Positions 34,314 to 44,957 of a DNA stretch of 64,000 bases are shown piece by piece. The DNA is from Providencia hangzhouensis (GTDB lineage: Bacteria; Pseudomonadota; Gammaproteobacteria; Enterobacterales; Enterobacteriaceae). The notes beneath the pieces were generated by a model, which was not told where the DNA came from, did not search any database, and saw only the letters and a list, made by a program, of their open reading frames with translations. Each line of letters begins with the position of its first letter. The first letter of the stretch is position 1. Location of the stretch: NCBI RefSeq assembly GCF_029193595.2, contig NZ_CP135052.1, positions 3,782,001 to 3,846,000 on the forward strand. The letters are read 5' to 3'. The position numbers were made by a program, and so were the translations under genes.

Positions 34314-34658
34314 TTAGGGGCACTTATAAACTTGGCCAACCATTTTGCTATCTAATGGAATGAAGCTAGATAACACAGTTTCACTTGGACTTGATGCACC
34401 AAAAATCACGTTACCGCCCATTGCCGCGGCTTTATTACGTAAATCATTTGCTGCGCTGCGCATTGAGCTAGATTCATTATTCACACCACTCAACCAGTTG
34501 CTTTGAGTCCCTGCAACCTGACCGAGAAGTTGGCAATCACTTCCTGGTTGATTCTCAACAAAACGAACTTGTGAGCCTGCCGCAGTCAAATTAGTTGTTG
34601 TTGAACAACCTGCTAAAAGCAATAATGCAGCAGCACCAAGCAAGACTTTAATTCGCAT
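34314..34658 (-). CDS. yjeI: DUF4156 family lipoprotein (YjeI)
   Basis: A small envelope lipoprotein. The start at 34658 gives MRIKVLLGAAALLLLAGCS, a lipoprotein signal peptide with the LAGC lipobox, preceded by gaggga; longer upstream frames put unlikely residues before the signal. The mature part SNWLSGVNNE, MRSAANDLRNKAAAMGGNVI and GQVYKCP match E. coli YjeI from memory. Function unknown. The position between epmB and groEL is as in E. coli. Confidence 0.9.
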   Translation of the reverse strand: MRIKVLLGAAALLLLAGCSTTTNLTAAGSQVRFVENQPGSDCQLLGQVAGTQSNWLSGVNNESSSMRSAANDLRNKAAAMGGNVIFGASSPSETVLSSFIPLDSKMVGQVYKCP

Positions 34659-34984
34659 GTTTTCCCTCATTTTTTCATTGTGTTTTTGCAGCTGGTTTGA
34701 AAATCGCTTTAGTTTCAATAATCTATTAATTGAAATATCTAGGAGGTGATTAACATACAGCGCCATAATTGCCGCACATCACCAGCCGAATAGAGTTTAC
34801 CACAAATTAACCAAGAACCTGCTCTATTCTTTACTAATTCAAACCATTTACCTTACGTTAAATATAACCTGTGAAGCAACATTGACGCAAAAATAAATCG
34901 TATAACGCATTAATTGTACATCGTTTCGAGGTATTACATTCATCAATAATTAATGGTTATATATTTATTAAAAACCAATAAAAA

Positions 34985-35021
34985 AACCGGCACCGCTAGG
35001 AACACTAACGATACCGGTTTT
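34985..35021 (-). terminator. groESL terminator
   Basis: On the minus strand AACCGGTATCGTTAG pairs with CTAGCGGTGCCGGTT, allowing G-U pairs, followed by TTTTTattgg. It lies about 60 bp after the groEL stop. The remaining 34659-34984 is AT-rich; I see no gene in it. Confidence 0.85.
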
Positions 35022-35078
35022 GTGGTGGGTAGCCCTAACTGAGTTAGTGACTACTTAAGCTTGATGTCGCCAGCTGGC

Positions 35079-36734
<1,656 letters not shown>

Positions 36735-36773
36735 TCAAATTCTTTTCGTTCGTTGAGAAGTTTTAAGTGAAAA

Positions 36774-37124
<351 letters not shown>

Positions 37125-37152
37125 TTAAATAAACTAGTACCATGTTTGAGCA

Positions 37153-37180
37153 GATTGGGGCGAAGAAGAGGGACTTCAAG
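37153..37180 (-). promoter_or_regulatory. Sigma-32 (heat-shock) promoter of groESL
   Basis: On the minus strand CCCTTGAA has its CTTGAA at 37180-37175, and 14 bp later CCCCAATC lies at 37160-37153. This fits the RpoH consensus CTTGAA-N13/14-CCCCATNT. It is about 85 bp upstream of groS and directly follows the fxsA terminator hairpin. Confidence 0.85.
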
Positions 37181-37181
37181 G

Positions 37182-37215
37182 GGGGAGATAAAAAATTTTT
37201 CATTTTTATCTCCCC
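37182..37215 (-). terminator. fxsA hairpin terminator
   Basis: A perfect 13-bp stem GGGGAGATAAAAA / TTTTTATCTCCCC with an 8-nt loop, 16 bp after the fxsA stop on the minus strand. The T-run is inside the stem rather than after it. It ends 2 bp before the groESL -35 element. Confidence 0.75.
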
Positions 37216-37230
37216 ATAAATAGGGTGGTT

Positions 37231-37746
37231 TTATGGTTTAGGGCGTTCGTCTTTATCCGATGAATCTGTTTTATCTGAATTATCGATTGTAAAAGAAGGA
37301 TCATCTTGCTTACGTTGGAATTCCCCCTCAAAAGTATCGCCACGTTGAAAGCCGCTATTTCCTGTTTGGTTAAAACCTGAACCCGGCTGGTAGAAACGAA
37401 TATGAGGAATTAAGCGCATTACAATAAGCTTTTGAATTGGCGGAAGTAACAATAGTAAGCCAATAAAATCTGTAAAGAACCCCGGCACAATCAACAAAAA
37501 GCCCGCTAAAACCAATGCAACGCTCTTGATCATTTCAGCTGCTGGGCTTTCACCCGATGCTAACTTTTGTTGGATTTGTAGTACATTTTTCATACCTTGA
37601 TTTTTAACGAGTGACACACCTAAACAGGATGTCAAAACGACCAAAATTAGCGTCATTAAAACACCAACTTCGGATGCAACCCGCACAAAAATCACGGATT
37701 CAATGTAAACGAGAATACATATCAGAATGAGTGGTAACCAGCGCAC
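37231..37746 (-). CDS. fxsA: FxsA family membrane protein
   Basis: An inner-membrane protein; in E. coli its overproduction relieves F-factor exclusion of phage T7. 171 residues, with two N-terminal helices (PLILICILVYIESVIFVRVA; MTLILVVLTSCLGVSLV) and two central ones (ALVLAGFLLIVPGFFTDFIG, then LLLLLPPIQKL), followed by a polar Gln/Asp/Lys tail. Position next to aspA and groSL is as in E. coli. Confidence 0.94.
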   Translation of the reverse strand: MRWLPLILICILVYIESVIFVRVASEVGVLMTLILVVLTSCLGVSLVKNQGMKNVLQIQQKLASGESPAAEMIKSVALVLAGFLLIVPGFFTDFIGLLLLLPPIQKLIVMRLIPHIRFYQPGSGFNQTGNSGFQRGDTFEGEFQRKQDDPSFTIDNSDKTDSSDKDERPKP

Positions 37747-37922
37747 AAGTTCTCCTTTATTTCAATAAGCTATCGATTATTTTACGCCCCTAGGGAAACC
37801 TTTGTGAACTGCATCTAAGAGACAACTATCAATATTCGCTTTTTTCTTTAGTATAGCCATAATAATTGGGGCAGAGATAACGCTTTTCAACTCACAGATT
37901 TTTTTCATTAATGATACTTATC

Positions 37923-37938
37923 TGTGATGAATGTCACA
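37923..37938 (+). promoter_or_regulatory. CRP site upstream of aspA
   Basis: TGTGA-tgaatg-TCACA matches the CRP consensus at all ten core positions. It lies about 245 bp upstream of aspA in the 436-bp gap between fxsA and aspA. CRP control of aspA is known in E. coli. Confidence 0.8.
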
Positions 37939-38182
37939 CAACGTGAAATCTGTTGCATAAATCAAACTATATAGTGATCTAGGTTCAAGGCAATAGATGA
38001 TTAAAAGCATATCATCTACCCATAAATCAGTAGATCATAATGCTGACAACGTAGTAGACGGTGTTAATTGCTTGTAAAGTTTTACTTTGCAATATTAATC
38101 ACCTGTGAATTTTGTTTTACGAAGTATAGATTTTTAAAGCGCATAAACGGACAGTAACTGTAATCTAATTAAGAAGGTTCTC

Positions 38183-39607
38183 ATGTCAAACAATACTCGT
38201 ATCGAAGAAGACCTGTTAGGTAAAAAAGAAGTTCCAGCTGATGCCTATTATGGTGTTCATACTCTGCGTGCGATTGAAAACTTTTATATCAGCGACCGCA
38301 CTATTAACGATGTCCCAGAATTTATCCGCGGCATGGTTATGGTAAAAAAAGCGGCAGCTTTAGCCAACAAAGAACTGAAAACTATTCCTCGTAATATCGC
38401 AGAGACTATTATCAAAGCCTGTGACGTTGTGTTGAATGAAGGCAAATGCATGGATCAGTTCCCTGTTGACGTATTCCAAGGTGGTGCGGGCACATCACTG
38501 AACATGAATACCAATGAAGTACTGGCGAATATCGGTTTAGAGCTGATGGGTCACAAAAAAGGGGAATATGAATTCCTCAACCCAAATGATCACCTGAACA
38601 AAAGTCAATCCACTAACGATGCTTACCCTACTGGGTTCCGTATCGCAGTGTATAACTCAGTACTGAAGTTAATTGAATCTGTTGAATACCTGAGAAAAGG
38701 CTTTGAAGCTAAAGCTGAAGAATACAAAGACATTCTGAAAATGGGCCGTACCCAGTTGCAGGATGCTGTTCCAATGACCGTCGGCCAAGAATTCCATGCT
38801 TTCGCTACTCTCTTAAAAGAAGAAGAGAAAAACTTAAAACGCAGCATCGAATTACTGCTCGAAGTTAACTTAGGCGCTACTGCTATCGGTACAGGCTTGA
38901 ATACTGCACCTGGTTACTCAGAGCTTGCCGTTAAAAAATTAGCTGAAGTGACTGGTTTACCATGCGTTCCTGCAGAAGACTTAATCGAAGCAACCTCTGA
39001 CTGCGGCGCTTACATCACAGTTCACGCGGGCTTAAAACGTCTGGCGATGAAACTGTCTAAAATTTGTAACGACTTACGTCTGTTATCTTCCGGTCCTCGT
39101 GCAGGTCTGAAAGAAATCAATTTACCTGAGTTACAAGCTGGTTCTTCTATCATGCCAGCAAAAGTTAACCCTGTAATTCCTGAAGTTGTTAACCAAGCTT
39201 GTTTCAAAGTTATTGGTAACGATATCTGCGTAACAATGGCTGCTGAAGCGGGTCAATTGCAATTAAACGTAATGGAACCAGCGATTGGCCAAGCGATGTT
39301 CGAATCCATCTCTTTAATGAGCAACGCATGTCGTAATCTGCAAGAAAAATGCATTAGCGGCATTACAGTAAACAAAGAAATCTGTGAAGCATTTGTATTT
39401 AACTCCATCGGTATCGTCACTTACTTAAACCCATTTATTGGCCACCATAATGGTGACATCGTGGGTAAAATTTGTGCTGAAACCGGTAAGAGCGTCCGCG
39501 AAGTTGTTTTAGAACGCGGTTTACTGACTGAAGCTGAACTGGATGATATTTTCTCTATTGAGAACTTAAAACACCCAGCTTATAAAGCAAAACGCTTTGA
39601 TGACTAA
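38183..39607 (+). CDS. aspA: Aspartate ammonia-lyase AspA
   Basis: Interconverts L-aspartate with fumarate and ammonia, feeding fumarate to the FrdABCD reductase encoded at 19-22 kb. The 474-residue protein has the fumarase/aspartase superfamily signature [15 protein letters not shown] with its catalytic serine loop, plus [17 protein letters not shown] and [14 protein letters not shown]. Preceded by aagaagg. dcuA, which exchanges aspartate or fumarate for succinate, follows, as in E. coli. Confidence 0.97.
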   Translation: MSNNTRIEEDLLGKKEVPADAYYGVHTLRAIENFYISDRTINDVPEFIRGMVMVKKAAALANKELKTIPRNIAETIIKACDVVLNEGKCMDQFPVDVFQGGAGTSLNMNTNEVLANIGLELMGHKKGEYEFLNPNDHLNKSQSTNDAYPTGFRIAVYNSVLKLIESVEYLRKGFEAKAEEYKDILKMGRTQLQDAVPMTVGQEFHAFATLLKEEEKNLKRSIELLLEVNLGATAIGTGLNTAPGYSELAVKKLAEVTGLPCVPAEDLIEATSDCGAYITVHAGLKRLAMKLSKICNDLRLLSSGPRAGLKEINLPELQAGSSIMPAKVNPVIPEVVNQACFKVIGNDICVTMAAEAGQLQLNVMEPAIGQAMFESISLMSNACRNLQEKCISGITVNKEICEAFVFNSIGIVTYLNPFIGHHNGDIVGKICAETGKSVREVVLERGLLTEAELDDIFSIENLKHPAYKAKRFDD

Positions 39608-39641
39608 AAATTTATGTTTATCATAAATAACACTTAAAAAT

Positions 39642-39676
39642 AAAGGCACGCCTCTCAATAGAAAGCGTGCCTTTTT
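39642..39676 (+). terminator. aspA terminator
   Basis: The stem AAAGGCACGC / GCGTGCCTTT (10 bp) has a 13-nt loop followed by TTTTgat. It lies between aspA and dcuA, so part of the message may read through into dcuA. Confidence 0.88.
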
Positions 39677-39751
39677 TGATTGATACACACACAAATAATT
39701 AACATAACAGTTTCATAATTTTAATTTTCATTTTGTCGAGGAGTAAACACT

Positions 39752-41074
39752 ATGTTAGCCGTAGAATTTATTATTGTTCTGCTGGCCATCTTTTTGGGGG
39801 CCCGTTTAGGTGGGATAGGTATCGGCTTCGCCGGTGGCCTTGGGGTACTGGTACTCGCTGCTATTGGCGTAAAACCAGGAACCATTCCATTTGACGTTAT
39901 CTCAATCATCATGGCTGTTATTGCCGCTATCTCTGCAATGCAAATTGCTGGGGGTCTGGACTATTTAGTTGCCCAAACCGAAAAATTACTGCGCCGCAAT
40001 CCTAAATACATCACCATTCTTGCACCCATTGTTACCTACTTCCTGACACTTTTCGCAGGGACAGGTAATATCTCTTTAGCAACACTGCCTGTTATTGCAG
40101 AAGTTGCAAAAGAGCAAGGCGTAAAACCGTGCCGTCCATTATCAACTGCGGTTGTTGCTGCTCAGATAGGTATTACAGCATCACCAATTTCTGCTGCAGT
40201 GGTTTACATGGCATCCGTCATGGAAAACCCTGCAATGGTTGGTGCAGGTAACACAGTCAGTTACATCTCTCTCTTAAGTGTTCTATTACCTGCGACATTC
40301 CTTGCTATCATTTTGATGTCGTTCATCATCTCTTGGACTTTTAACTCTAAATTATCCGATGACCCTATCTACCAAAAACGTTTAGCTGAAGGTTTAGTTG
40401 AACTGCGTGGTAGCCAAGTAAAAGAAATCAAAGCCGGTGCTAAGTCTTCTGTACTGCTGTTCTTACTTGGGGTTGTTGGCGTTGTCTGTTATGCCATCAT
40501 TAACAGCCCAAGCTTAGGGATTGTCGAAACCCCATTAATGAACACCACAAATGCTATTTTGATTATCATGCTGACTGTAGCGACATTAATCACTATTTTC
40601 TGTCGTGTTAATACTGATGCAATCTTGAACTCAAGTACCTTTAAAGCAGGTATGAGCGCATGTATTTGTATTTTAGGTGTTGCTTGGTTAGGTGATACTT
40701 TCGTACAGCATAACATTGACTGGATCAAAGAAACTGCCGGTGATTTAATCCATGAGCACTCTTGGATGTTAGCGGTAATTTTCTTCTTCTGTTCTGCTTT
40801 ACTATACTCACAAGCTGCAACAGCAAAAGCATTGATGCCTATGGCATTAGCGCTGAATGTAAGCCCATTAACGGCTATCGCATCATTCTCTGCGGTTTCT
40901 GGTCTATTTATTCTGCCTACTTACCCAACACTGGTTGCAGCAGTACAAATGGATGATACAGGGACAACACGTATTGGCCGATTTGTCTTTAACCATCCAT
41001 TCTTTATTCCAGGTACCATCGCTGTCGCATTAGCTGTTTCATTCGGCTTCTTATTCGGCGGTATGATCCTATAG
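39752..41074 (+). CDS. dcuA: Anaerobic C4-dicarboxylate antiporter DcuA
   Basis: Inner-membrane exchanger of aspartate, fumarate, malate and succinate. 440 residues (E. coli 433) with 10 or more helices. Family features are the N-terminal EFIIVLLAIFLGARLGGIGI, the conserved LFAGTGNISLATLPVIAEVA, and YSQAATAKALMPMALAL. gtcgaggag precedes the ATG. Together with aspA and frd it supports fumarate respiration on aspartate. Confidence 0.96.
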   Translation: MLAVEFIIVLLAIFLGARLGGIGIGFAGGLGVLVLAAIGVKPGTIPFDVISIIMAVIAAISAMQIAGGLDYLVAQTEKLLRRNPKYITILAPIVTYFLTLFAGTGNISLATLPVIAEVAKEQGVKPCRPLSTAVVAAQIGITASPISAAVVYMASVMENPAMVGAGNTVSYISLLSVLLPATFLAIILMSFIISWTFNSKLSDDPIYQKRLAEGLVELRGSQVKEIKAGAKSSVLLFLLGVVGVVCYAIINSPSLGIVETPLMNTTNAILIIMLTVATLITIFCRVNTDAILNSSTFKAGMSACICILGVAWLGDTFVQHNIDWIKETAGDLIHEHSWMLAVIFFFCSALLYSQAATAKALMPMALALNVSPLTAIASFSAVSGLFILPTYPTLVAAVQMDDTGTTRIGRFVFNHPFFIPGTIAVALAVSFGFLFGGMIL

Positions 41075-41102
41075 TTTATATTAGTATCAATTAATATTAT
41101 AA

Positions 41103-41130
41103 AGACCCGTGCAAATCGCACGGGTTTTCT
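41103..41130 (+). terminator. dcuA terminator
   Basis: The stem ACCCGTGC / GCACGGGT has a 5-nt loop and is followed by TTTct. It lies 30 bp after the dcuA stop. Confidence 0.85.
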
Positions 41131-41721
41131 ATGCCTACATATAACATATTATTTTTGTTATTCTATACAAAGTCACGGAGGAAATTATAAAAATATAATA
41201 ATCATTCAGATAAAAAACTAAGCCATTTATTAAAAATATATTTAAAATATATTGAACTCGGTTGTTAATAATTAAATTAAAATCAGAAATAAGTATTTTT
41301 CTAACAATATATCTATATTAATACTCTACATATAAGTGTAACAAACAATGACTATAATCATATAATGACAAGCTGCTTCATTCATTTCTTCAAAATAACA
41401 AATAGAAATATAAATTCAAAAATAAAGTAAAAATAAATAACTATCAAAATAAATCACTAACAAAGCAAAAACAGACAAACAATAACACTAAAAAGCCTCT
41501 CATCACACACGAATTGAGAGTGCCAAAGATAGAAATCATCTATCAAAAATTTAAAATCAATCCGCCATAAATATTGGTAATAATTAACTGACCCTTGTTT
41601 AATAATATCCGAAAAGTCTGATAATTATCTTTTAATCACTCTGAGTGACACAAATTAAACATCACGAAACTTTAATAGAAAAATAACTTATTTGTTCAAT
41701 ATTTATATATTTGGAGGAGTA
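41131..41721. other. AT-rich gap between dcuA and the MrpJ-like gene
   Basis: About 590 bp, strongly A/T-rich, with no credible reading frame. In E. coli cutA and dsbD follow dcuA at this point; neither is present. The 3' part should hold the promoter of the regulator gene. Confidence 0.6.
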
Positions 41722-42015
41722 ATGCTAAATACTCAAAGAAATGAAAATACAAATGTAACCGTTTATATTGGAAGCTTTTTAAAACACCGTAGAAAAGTGG
41801 TGGGCTTAACTGGCTCACAATTAGCTTCTCGCTTAAAAATTAGCCAACAACAAGTTTCTCGTTATGAAAGAGGTAAAAATGCGATTACGATCCAAGGTCT
41901 TTTAGATATTTTACAAGCTCTCGAATTACGAACACATGATATTGATGATTTTATGAAAAAAGTCTTTCAGTTTTATTATATCGATGCTGCATTAGAAGCT
42001 AAGTTGATCAACTAA
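41722..42015 (+). CDS. MrpJ-like XRE-family regulator (orphan copy)
   Basis: A 97-residue protein with one Cro/C1-type HTH (FLKHRRKVVGLTGSQLASRL, KISQQQVSRYERGKNAITIQ). The SQQQVSRYERG helix is typical of MrpJ, which in Proteus mirabilis couples fimbrial expression to repression of motility. ATG at 41722 is chosen for ggagga at 41713-41718. There is no fimbrial operon beside it, so it is an orphan paralog of the copy at 54684. A G/C-rich hairpin follows (42046-42062). Confidence 0.82.
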   Translation: MLNTQRNENTNVTVYIGSFLKHRRKVVGLTGSQLASRLKISQQQVSRYERGKNAITIQGLLDILQALELRTHDIDDFMKKVFQFYYIDAALEAKLIN

Positions 42016-42215
42016 GACCGATATAAATCCATGAAGTTCGTTTCAGGGGGGTTCTTCCCCCTCCTGTTTGCTTTAAACTCCCCCTCTTAATTTCCTATTT
42101 GATTTCGTTCTCCTTCGAAAACGACGACTCATAATAGCACTGCAAACCGCTATAATTCACAATTGAACATTGTTATGATGGATAAAAATCAGACATTATT
42201 GTGATGGAGTTAACA

Positions 42216-42794
42216 ATGCCTATCCAACGCGAAATTATTTTGAGCCATGCGTTAAATCAATTGGAAATTCAAGGCTTATCCGCATCTACAGAGAATTTAC
42301 TCAGTGAAATTGAATCTGATTTCTCTACTATTCGCCAGTTCTGGCCAGACGATGAGGCGCTTATTTATGATTGCTTACGCTATCATAGCCAGCAAATCGA
42401 AGTATGGCAGCGACAGACTTTGCTAGATGAGTCCCTAAGCCCACAGCAAAAATTAATGGCTCGCTACCAACAATTATCAGAAAAAGTCAGCCAAGGGCGT
42501 TTCCCTGGCTGTTTATTTATTTCTGCATGTAATTATTACCCAGATGCAGAGCACCCTATCCACCAATTAAGTCGCTTGCAAAAAGACAATTCGTTTCACT
42601 TCACTAAAAACTTATTAGAAGAGCTAGATATTGAAGACTCTGTATTGGTTGCTAACCAAATGGAACTAGTACTTGAAGGCTGTTTAAACCGTTTATTAGT
42701 ACAAAGAGACATTCAAGATGTCGAGATTGCACAACACCTTTCTGAGGATATCCTAACAATCGCACTATGCCGTAAAAAAGGAGCGTTAAGTTAA
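42216..42794 (+). CDS. yjdC: TetR-family regulator-like protein YjdC
   Basis: A 192-residue protein resembling E. coli YjdC, a TetR-like protein of unknown targets: PIQREIILSHALNQLEIQG, a degenerate HTH region, FWPDDEALIYDCLRYHSQQI, GRFPGCLFISACNYYPDAEH, and MELVLEGCLNRLLV. The start at 42216 follows ggag with 6-bp spacing; in-frame GTG and ATG at 42201 and 42204 are alternatives. Located just before tRNA-Phe, as in E. coli. Confidence 0.9.
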   Translation: MPIQREIILSHALNQLEIQGLSASTENLLSEIESDFSTIRQFWPDDEALIYDCLRYHSQQIEVWQRQTLLDESLSPQQKLMARYQQLSEKVSQGRFPGCLFISACNYYPDAEHPIHQLSRLQKDNSFHFTKNLLEELDIEDSVLVANQMELVLEGCLNRLLVQRDIQDVEIAQHLSEDILTIALCRKKGALS

Positions 42795-42881
42795 AAAAAC
42801 AACTAACGCATACTAAACACACACATTTTGCTGAAAAAGAAAACACTCAGTAAAAAAAAGTGGTTTTTTATTAAAAATGCA

Positions 42882-42917
42882 TTGACGCAAACGGCTGAAT
42901 ACGGTTTAATGCGCCCC
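42882..42917 (+). promoter_or_regulatory. tRNA-Phe promoter
   Basis: The -35 TTGACG (42882-42887) and -10 TTTAAT (42905-42910) are 17 bp apart. The GC-rich discriminator gcgcccc follows, the mark of stringently controlled stable-RNA promoters. Confidence 0.85.
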
Positions 42918-42920
42918 GTT

Positions 42921-42996
42921 GCCCGGATAGCTCAGTCGGTAGAGCAGGGGATTGAAAATCCCCGTGTCCTTGGTTCGATTCCGAGTCCGGGCACCA
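42921..42996 (+). tRNA. pheU: tRNA-Phe (anticodon GAA)
   Basis: A 76-nt cloverleaf with acceptor stem GCCCGGA / TCCGGGC, D-loop AGCTCAGTCGGTAGAGC, anticodon stem GGGGA-ttGAAaa-TCCCC, T-loop GGTTCGATTCC, and encoded CCA. From memory identical to E. coli tRNA-Phe. Its 3' end is the left attachment site of the sialic acid island. Confidence 0.98.
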
Positions 42997-43037
42997 CTTA
43001 TTTAAAGAACCCGCCCAAAAGGCGGGTTTTTGCTTTT
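42981..43037 (+). repeat. attL: tRNA-Phe 3' end plus terminator
   Basis: The last 16 bases of tRNA-Phe and the 41 bases after it, including the terminator AACCCGCC-caaaa-GGCGGGTT plus TTT (43008-43031), reappear at 53868-53925 with two substitutions and two compensating one-base indels. This left copy belongs to the intact tRNA gene. Confidence 0.88.
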
Positions 43038-43594
43038 CTAGCTACGGTAGATTTCAGGTCGTTGCAACACGTTATTTATTTACTGGATTTCATGCCATTT
43101 TTGCAGATGTTCTTTGCTGTTAAAGACACCTATACCCCCTCATAAACCTATCTCTTATTTTCTTGTGTAAGTATTCCATAAAAACAAATCATTAACTTTA
43201 ACAGATATGTCAATTTCAGCTTTTCATTCACACTAGGCTATCAGATTGAATTGTGTTCTATCTACGAAACCTGTCAGCTTAAATCTGAGCTGATACAGTC
43301 ATGCTACGCTTTAATGTGTCTGGCAGATATACATAAAATAATATGTGTAGCAATATGCTGCGCTATTTAATGAGTTTTATCCGAAATATGGAAAGAAACC
43401 CGGAGCGGTATATTCAACTATGTCGGGATGTTTTATAACAGTGTTAGCATGGCTTGCGTGTTCTTATATCACCAACGTAATATAAATATCAATATTATCA
43501 ATTAGTAACACATGTTTACATAGCTCGTATTAATTCAAAATTAAATTAAGACTAACCTTCAGGTAAGGAAAAAATATAGAGTTTAAAAAGATAA
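43038..43594. other. Gap between attL and the nanM promoter region
   Basis: No gene found. I searched both strands for integrase or transposase remnants and saw none. The longest starter-preceded frame is 31 residues (43343-43438), with no recognised similarity. Confidence 0.55.
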
Positions 43595-43610
43595 CTTGAC
43601 CATCTTCACA
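43595..43610 (+). promoter_or_regulatory. CRP-like site upstream of nanM
   Basis: CTTGA-ccatct-TCACA: the right half is perfect and the left half has 3 of 5 matches to TGTGA. It lies 19 bp upstream of the palindrome at 43629. Confidence 0.4.
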
Positions 43611-43628
43611 TTTTATAAAACATTAATT

Positions 43629-43643
43629 TGAAGTTATACTTCA
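43629..43643 (+). promoter_or_regulatory. Putative RpiR-regulator operator before nanM
   Basis: TGAAGTTATACTTCA, a near-perfect palindrome preceded by aacattaatt. The same block occurs before nanE (45817-45831), and a looser version before nanA. A degenerate second copy, TGGAGTTTAATTCTA, follows at 43659-43673. Confidence 0.65.
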
Positions 43644-43714
43644 TTTGATGTTTTATATTGGAGTTTAATTCTAAATAGAAATCTCACTTATAACCACTAC
43701 AAGAGTGAACGCGT

Positions 43715-44875
43715 ATGAAAATAATAAAGAAAATATCTTATCTCTTTTTCACCATAATACTGTCTTCACCAATATTCTCATCGACCAGTTTTGCTGAGAA
43801 ACTCCCCGCCCTTCCTGTGACATTAAAAAATGGAACCGGAGTAATTAACCAAAATATTATTTACATAGGTTTAGGTAGTACAGGAAACTCATGGTATAAA
43901 CTTGATCTTAATGAAAATAAAAAAAAATGGGAAAAAATAGCTGATTTTCCGGGTACGCCAAGAGACCAAGCTATAGCAATTAAGTTAAATAATAATATTT
44001 ATATATTCGGCGGAGCGGGAAAAGAAAATATTGATAGTGAAACAATAAGCTCATTAACAGATGTTTATCGTTATTCACCAAGTGAAGACAAATGGGAAAA
44101 AATAGATACTAGTTCACCTTATGGCTTGGTTGGTCATGCAGGAGTTAGTATCAGCACCAATAAAGCTATCATTCTTGGAGGAGTAAACAAGCAAATATTT
44201 GATAAATATTTCATTAATTTAAATAATGCTAAAAACAATTCATCTATTAAAAATAAAGTTATTAATGATTACTTTAATAAACCCATAGAAGGCTATTTTT
44301 TTAATCGAGTCATACTAACTTATAATGCAGATAATAATCAATGGGGTTCATTAGGCACTATTCCTTTTAATGGAACTGCGGGTTCTTCATTAGTAGTAAA
44401 TGATAACAATTCAATAACCTTGATTAACGGTGAATTAAAACCTGGGTTACGTACTAGTGAAATACAAACGGCTATATTAGAAAATAATCAACTACAGTGG
44501 AATACTACTGTACAGAAACTTCCTCCACCATCACCTGAGCAGCAGCAAGATGGCTTGGCTGGTGCATTTGCAGGTTATAGTGCTCATACCTTACTTGTTG
44601 CTGGGGGTGCTAACTTCCCTGGGTCTCAGGCTAAGTATTCACAGAAACATTATTTTGCACATCAGGATTTAGACAAAAAATGGCATAAAGAAATTTATGG
44701 GTTGATTGATAATCAATGGAAAGTAATTGGTGAATTACCGATCCCTCTTGGTTATGGAATCACTATTGAGCATGGTAATTCACTATATTTAATCGGAGGT
44801 GAAACTACAAAAGGTGAGGCAGTTAATTCTGTAATCACTTTAACATTAAAAGATAAAGAGCTAATTATTAACTAA
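43715..44875 (+). CDS. nanM: N-acetylneuraminate epimerase (mutarotase) NanM
   Basis: Periplasmic Kelch-repeat enzyme that speeds conversion of alpha- to beta-sialic acid after release from glycans. 386 residues with a signal peptide (MKIIKKISYLFFTIILSSPI, cleavage near SFA). Kelch blades are visible as IYIFGGAGKENI, AIILGGVNKQIF, LLVAGGANFPGSQAK and LYLIGGETTKG. The GANFPGSQAKYSQKHYF and FAGYSAHTLLVAGG segments match E. coli NanM from memory. It is followed by nanC; both would be controlled by the palindrome upstream. Confidence 0.93.
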   Translation: MKIIKKISYLFFTIILSSPIFSSTSFAEKLPALPVTLKNGTGVINQNIIYIGLGSTGNSWYKLDLNENKKKWEKIADFPGTPRDQAIAIKLNNNIYIFGGAGKENIDSETISSLTDVYRYSPSEDKWEKIDTSSPYGLVGHAGVSISTNKAIILGGVNKQIFDKYFINLNNAKNNSSIKNKVINDYFNKPIEGYFFNRVILTYNADNNQWGSLGTIPFNGTAGSSLVVNDNNSITLINGELKPGLRTSEIQTAILENNQLQWNTTVQKLPPPSPEQQQDGLAGAFAGYSAHTLLVAGGANFPGSQAKYSQKHYFAHQDLDKKWHKEIYGLIDNQWKVIGELPIPLGYGITIEHGNSLYLIGGETTKGEAVNSVITLTLKDKELIIN

Positions 44876-44912
44876 ACCAGTTAAATTTATAAATTATAAT
44901 AACCAACCAAGA

Positions 44913-44935
44913 ACTCCATATTAAATTTATGGAGT
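44913..44935 (+). terminator. Hairpin between nanM and nanC
   Basis: A perfect 8-bp stem ACTCCATA / TATGGAGT with a 7-nt loop, followed by cttatcc. No U-tract, so it is more likely a processing or attenuation hairpin than a full terminator. Confidence 0.45.
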
Positions 44936-44957
44936 CTTATCCACTCAGGTAAAAACT

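Noticed and set aside
42828..43145. 105-residue frame spanning tRNA-Phe
   Set aside because: It reads through a tRNA gene and its terminator.
43343..43438. 31-codon frame MCSNMLRYLMSFIRN...
   Set aside because: No good ribosome site, no similarity known to me; too short to support.
43038..43714. Search for an integrase or remnant next to attL
   Set aside because: No frame with integrase-like motifs on either strand.
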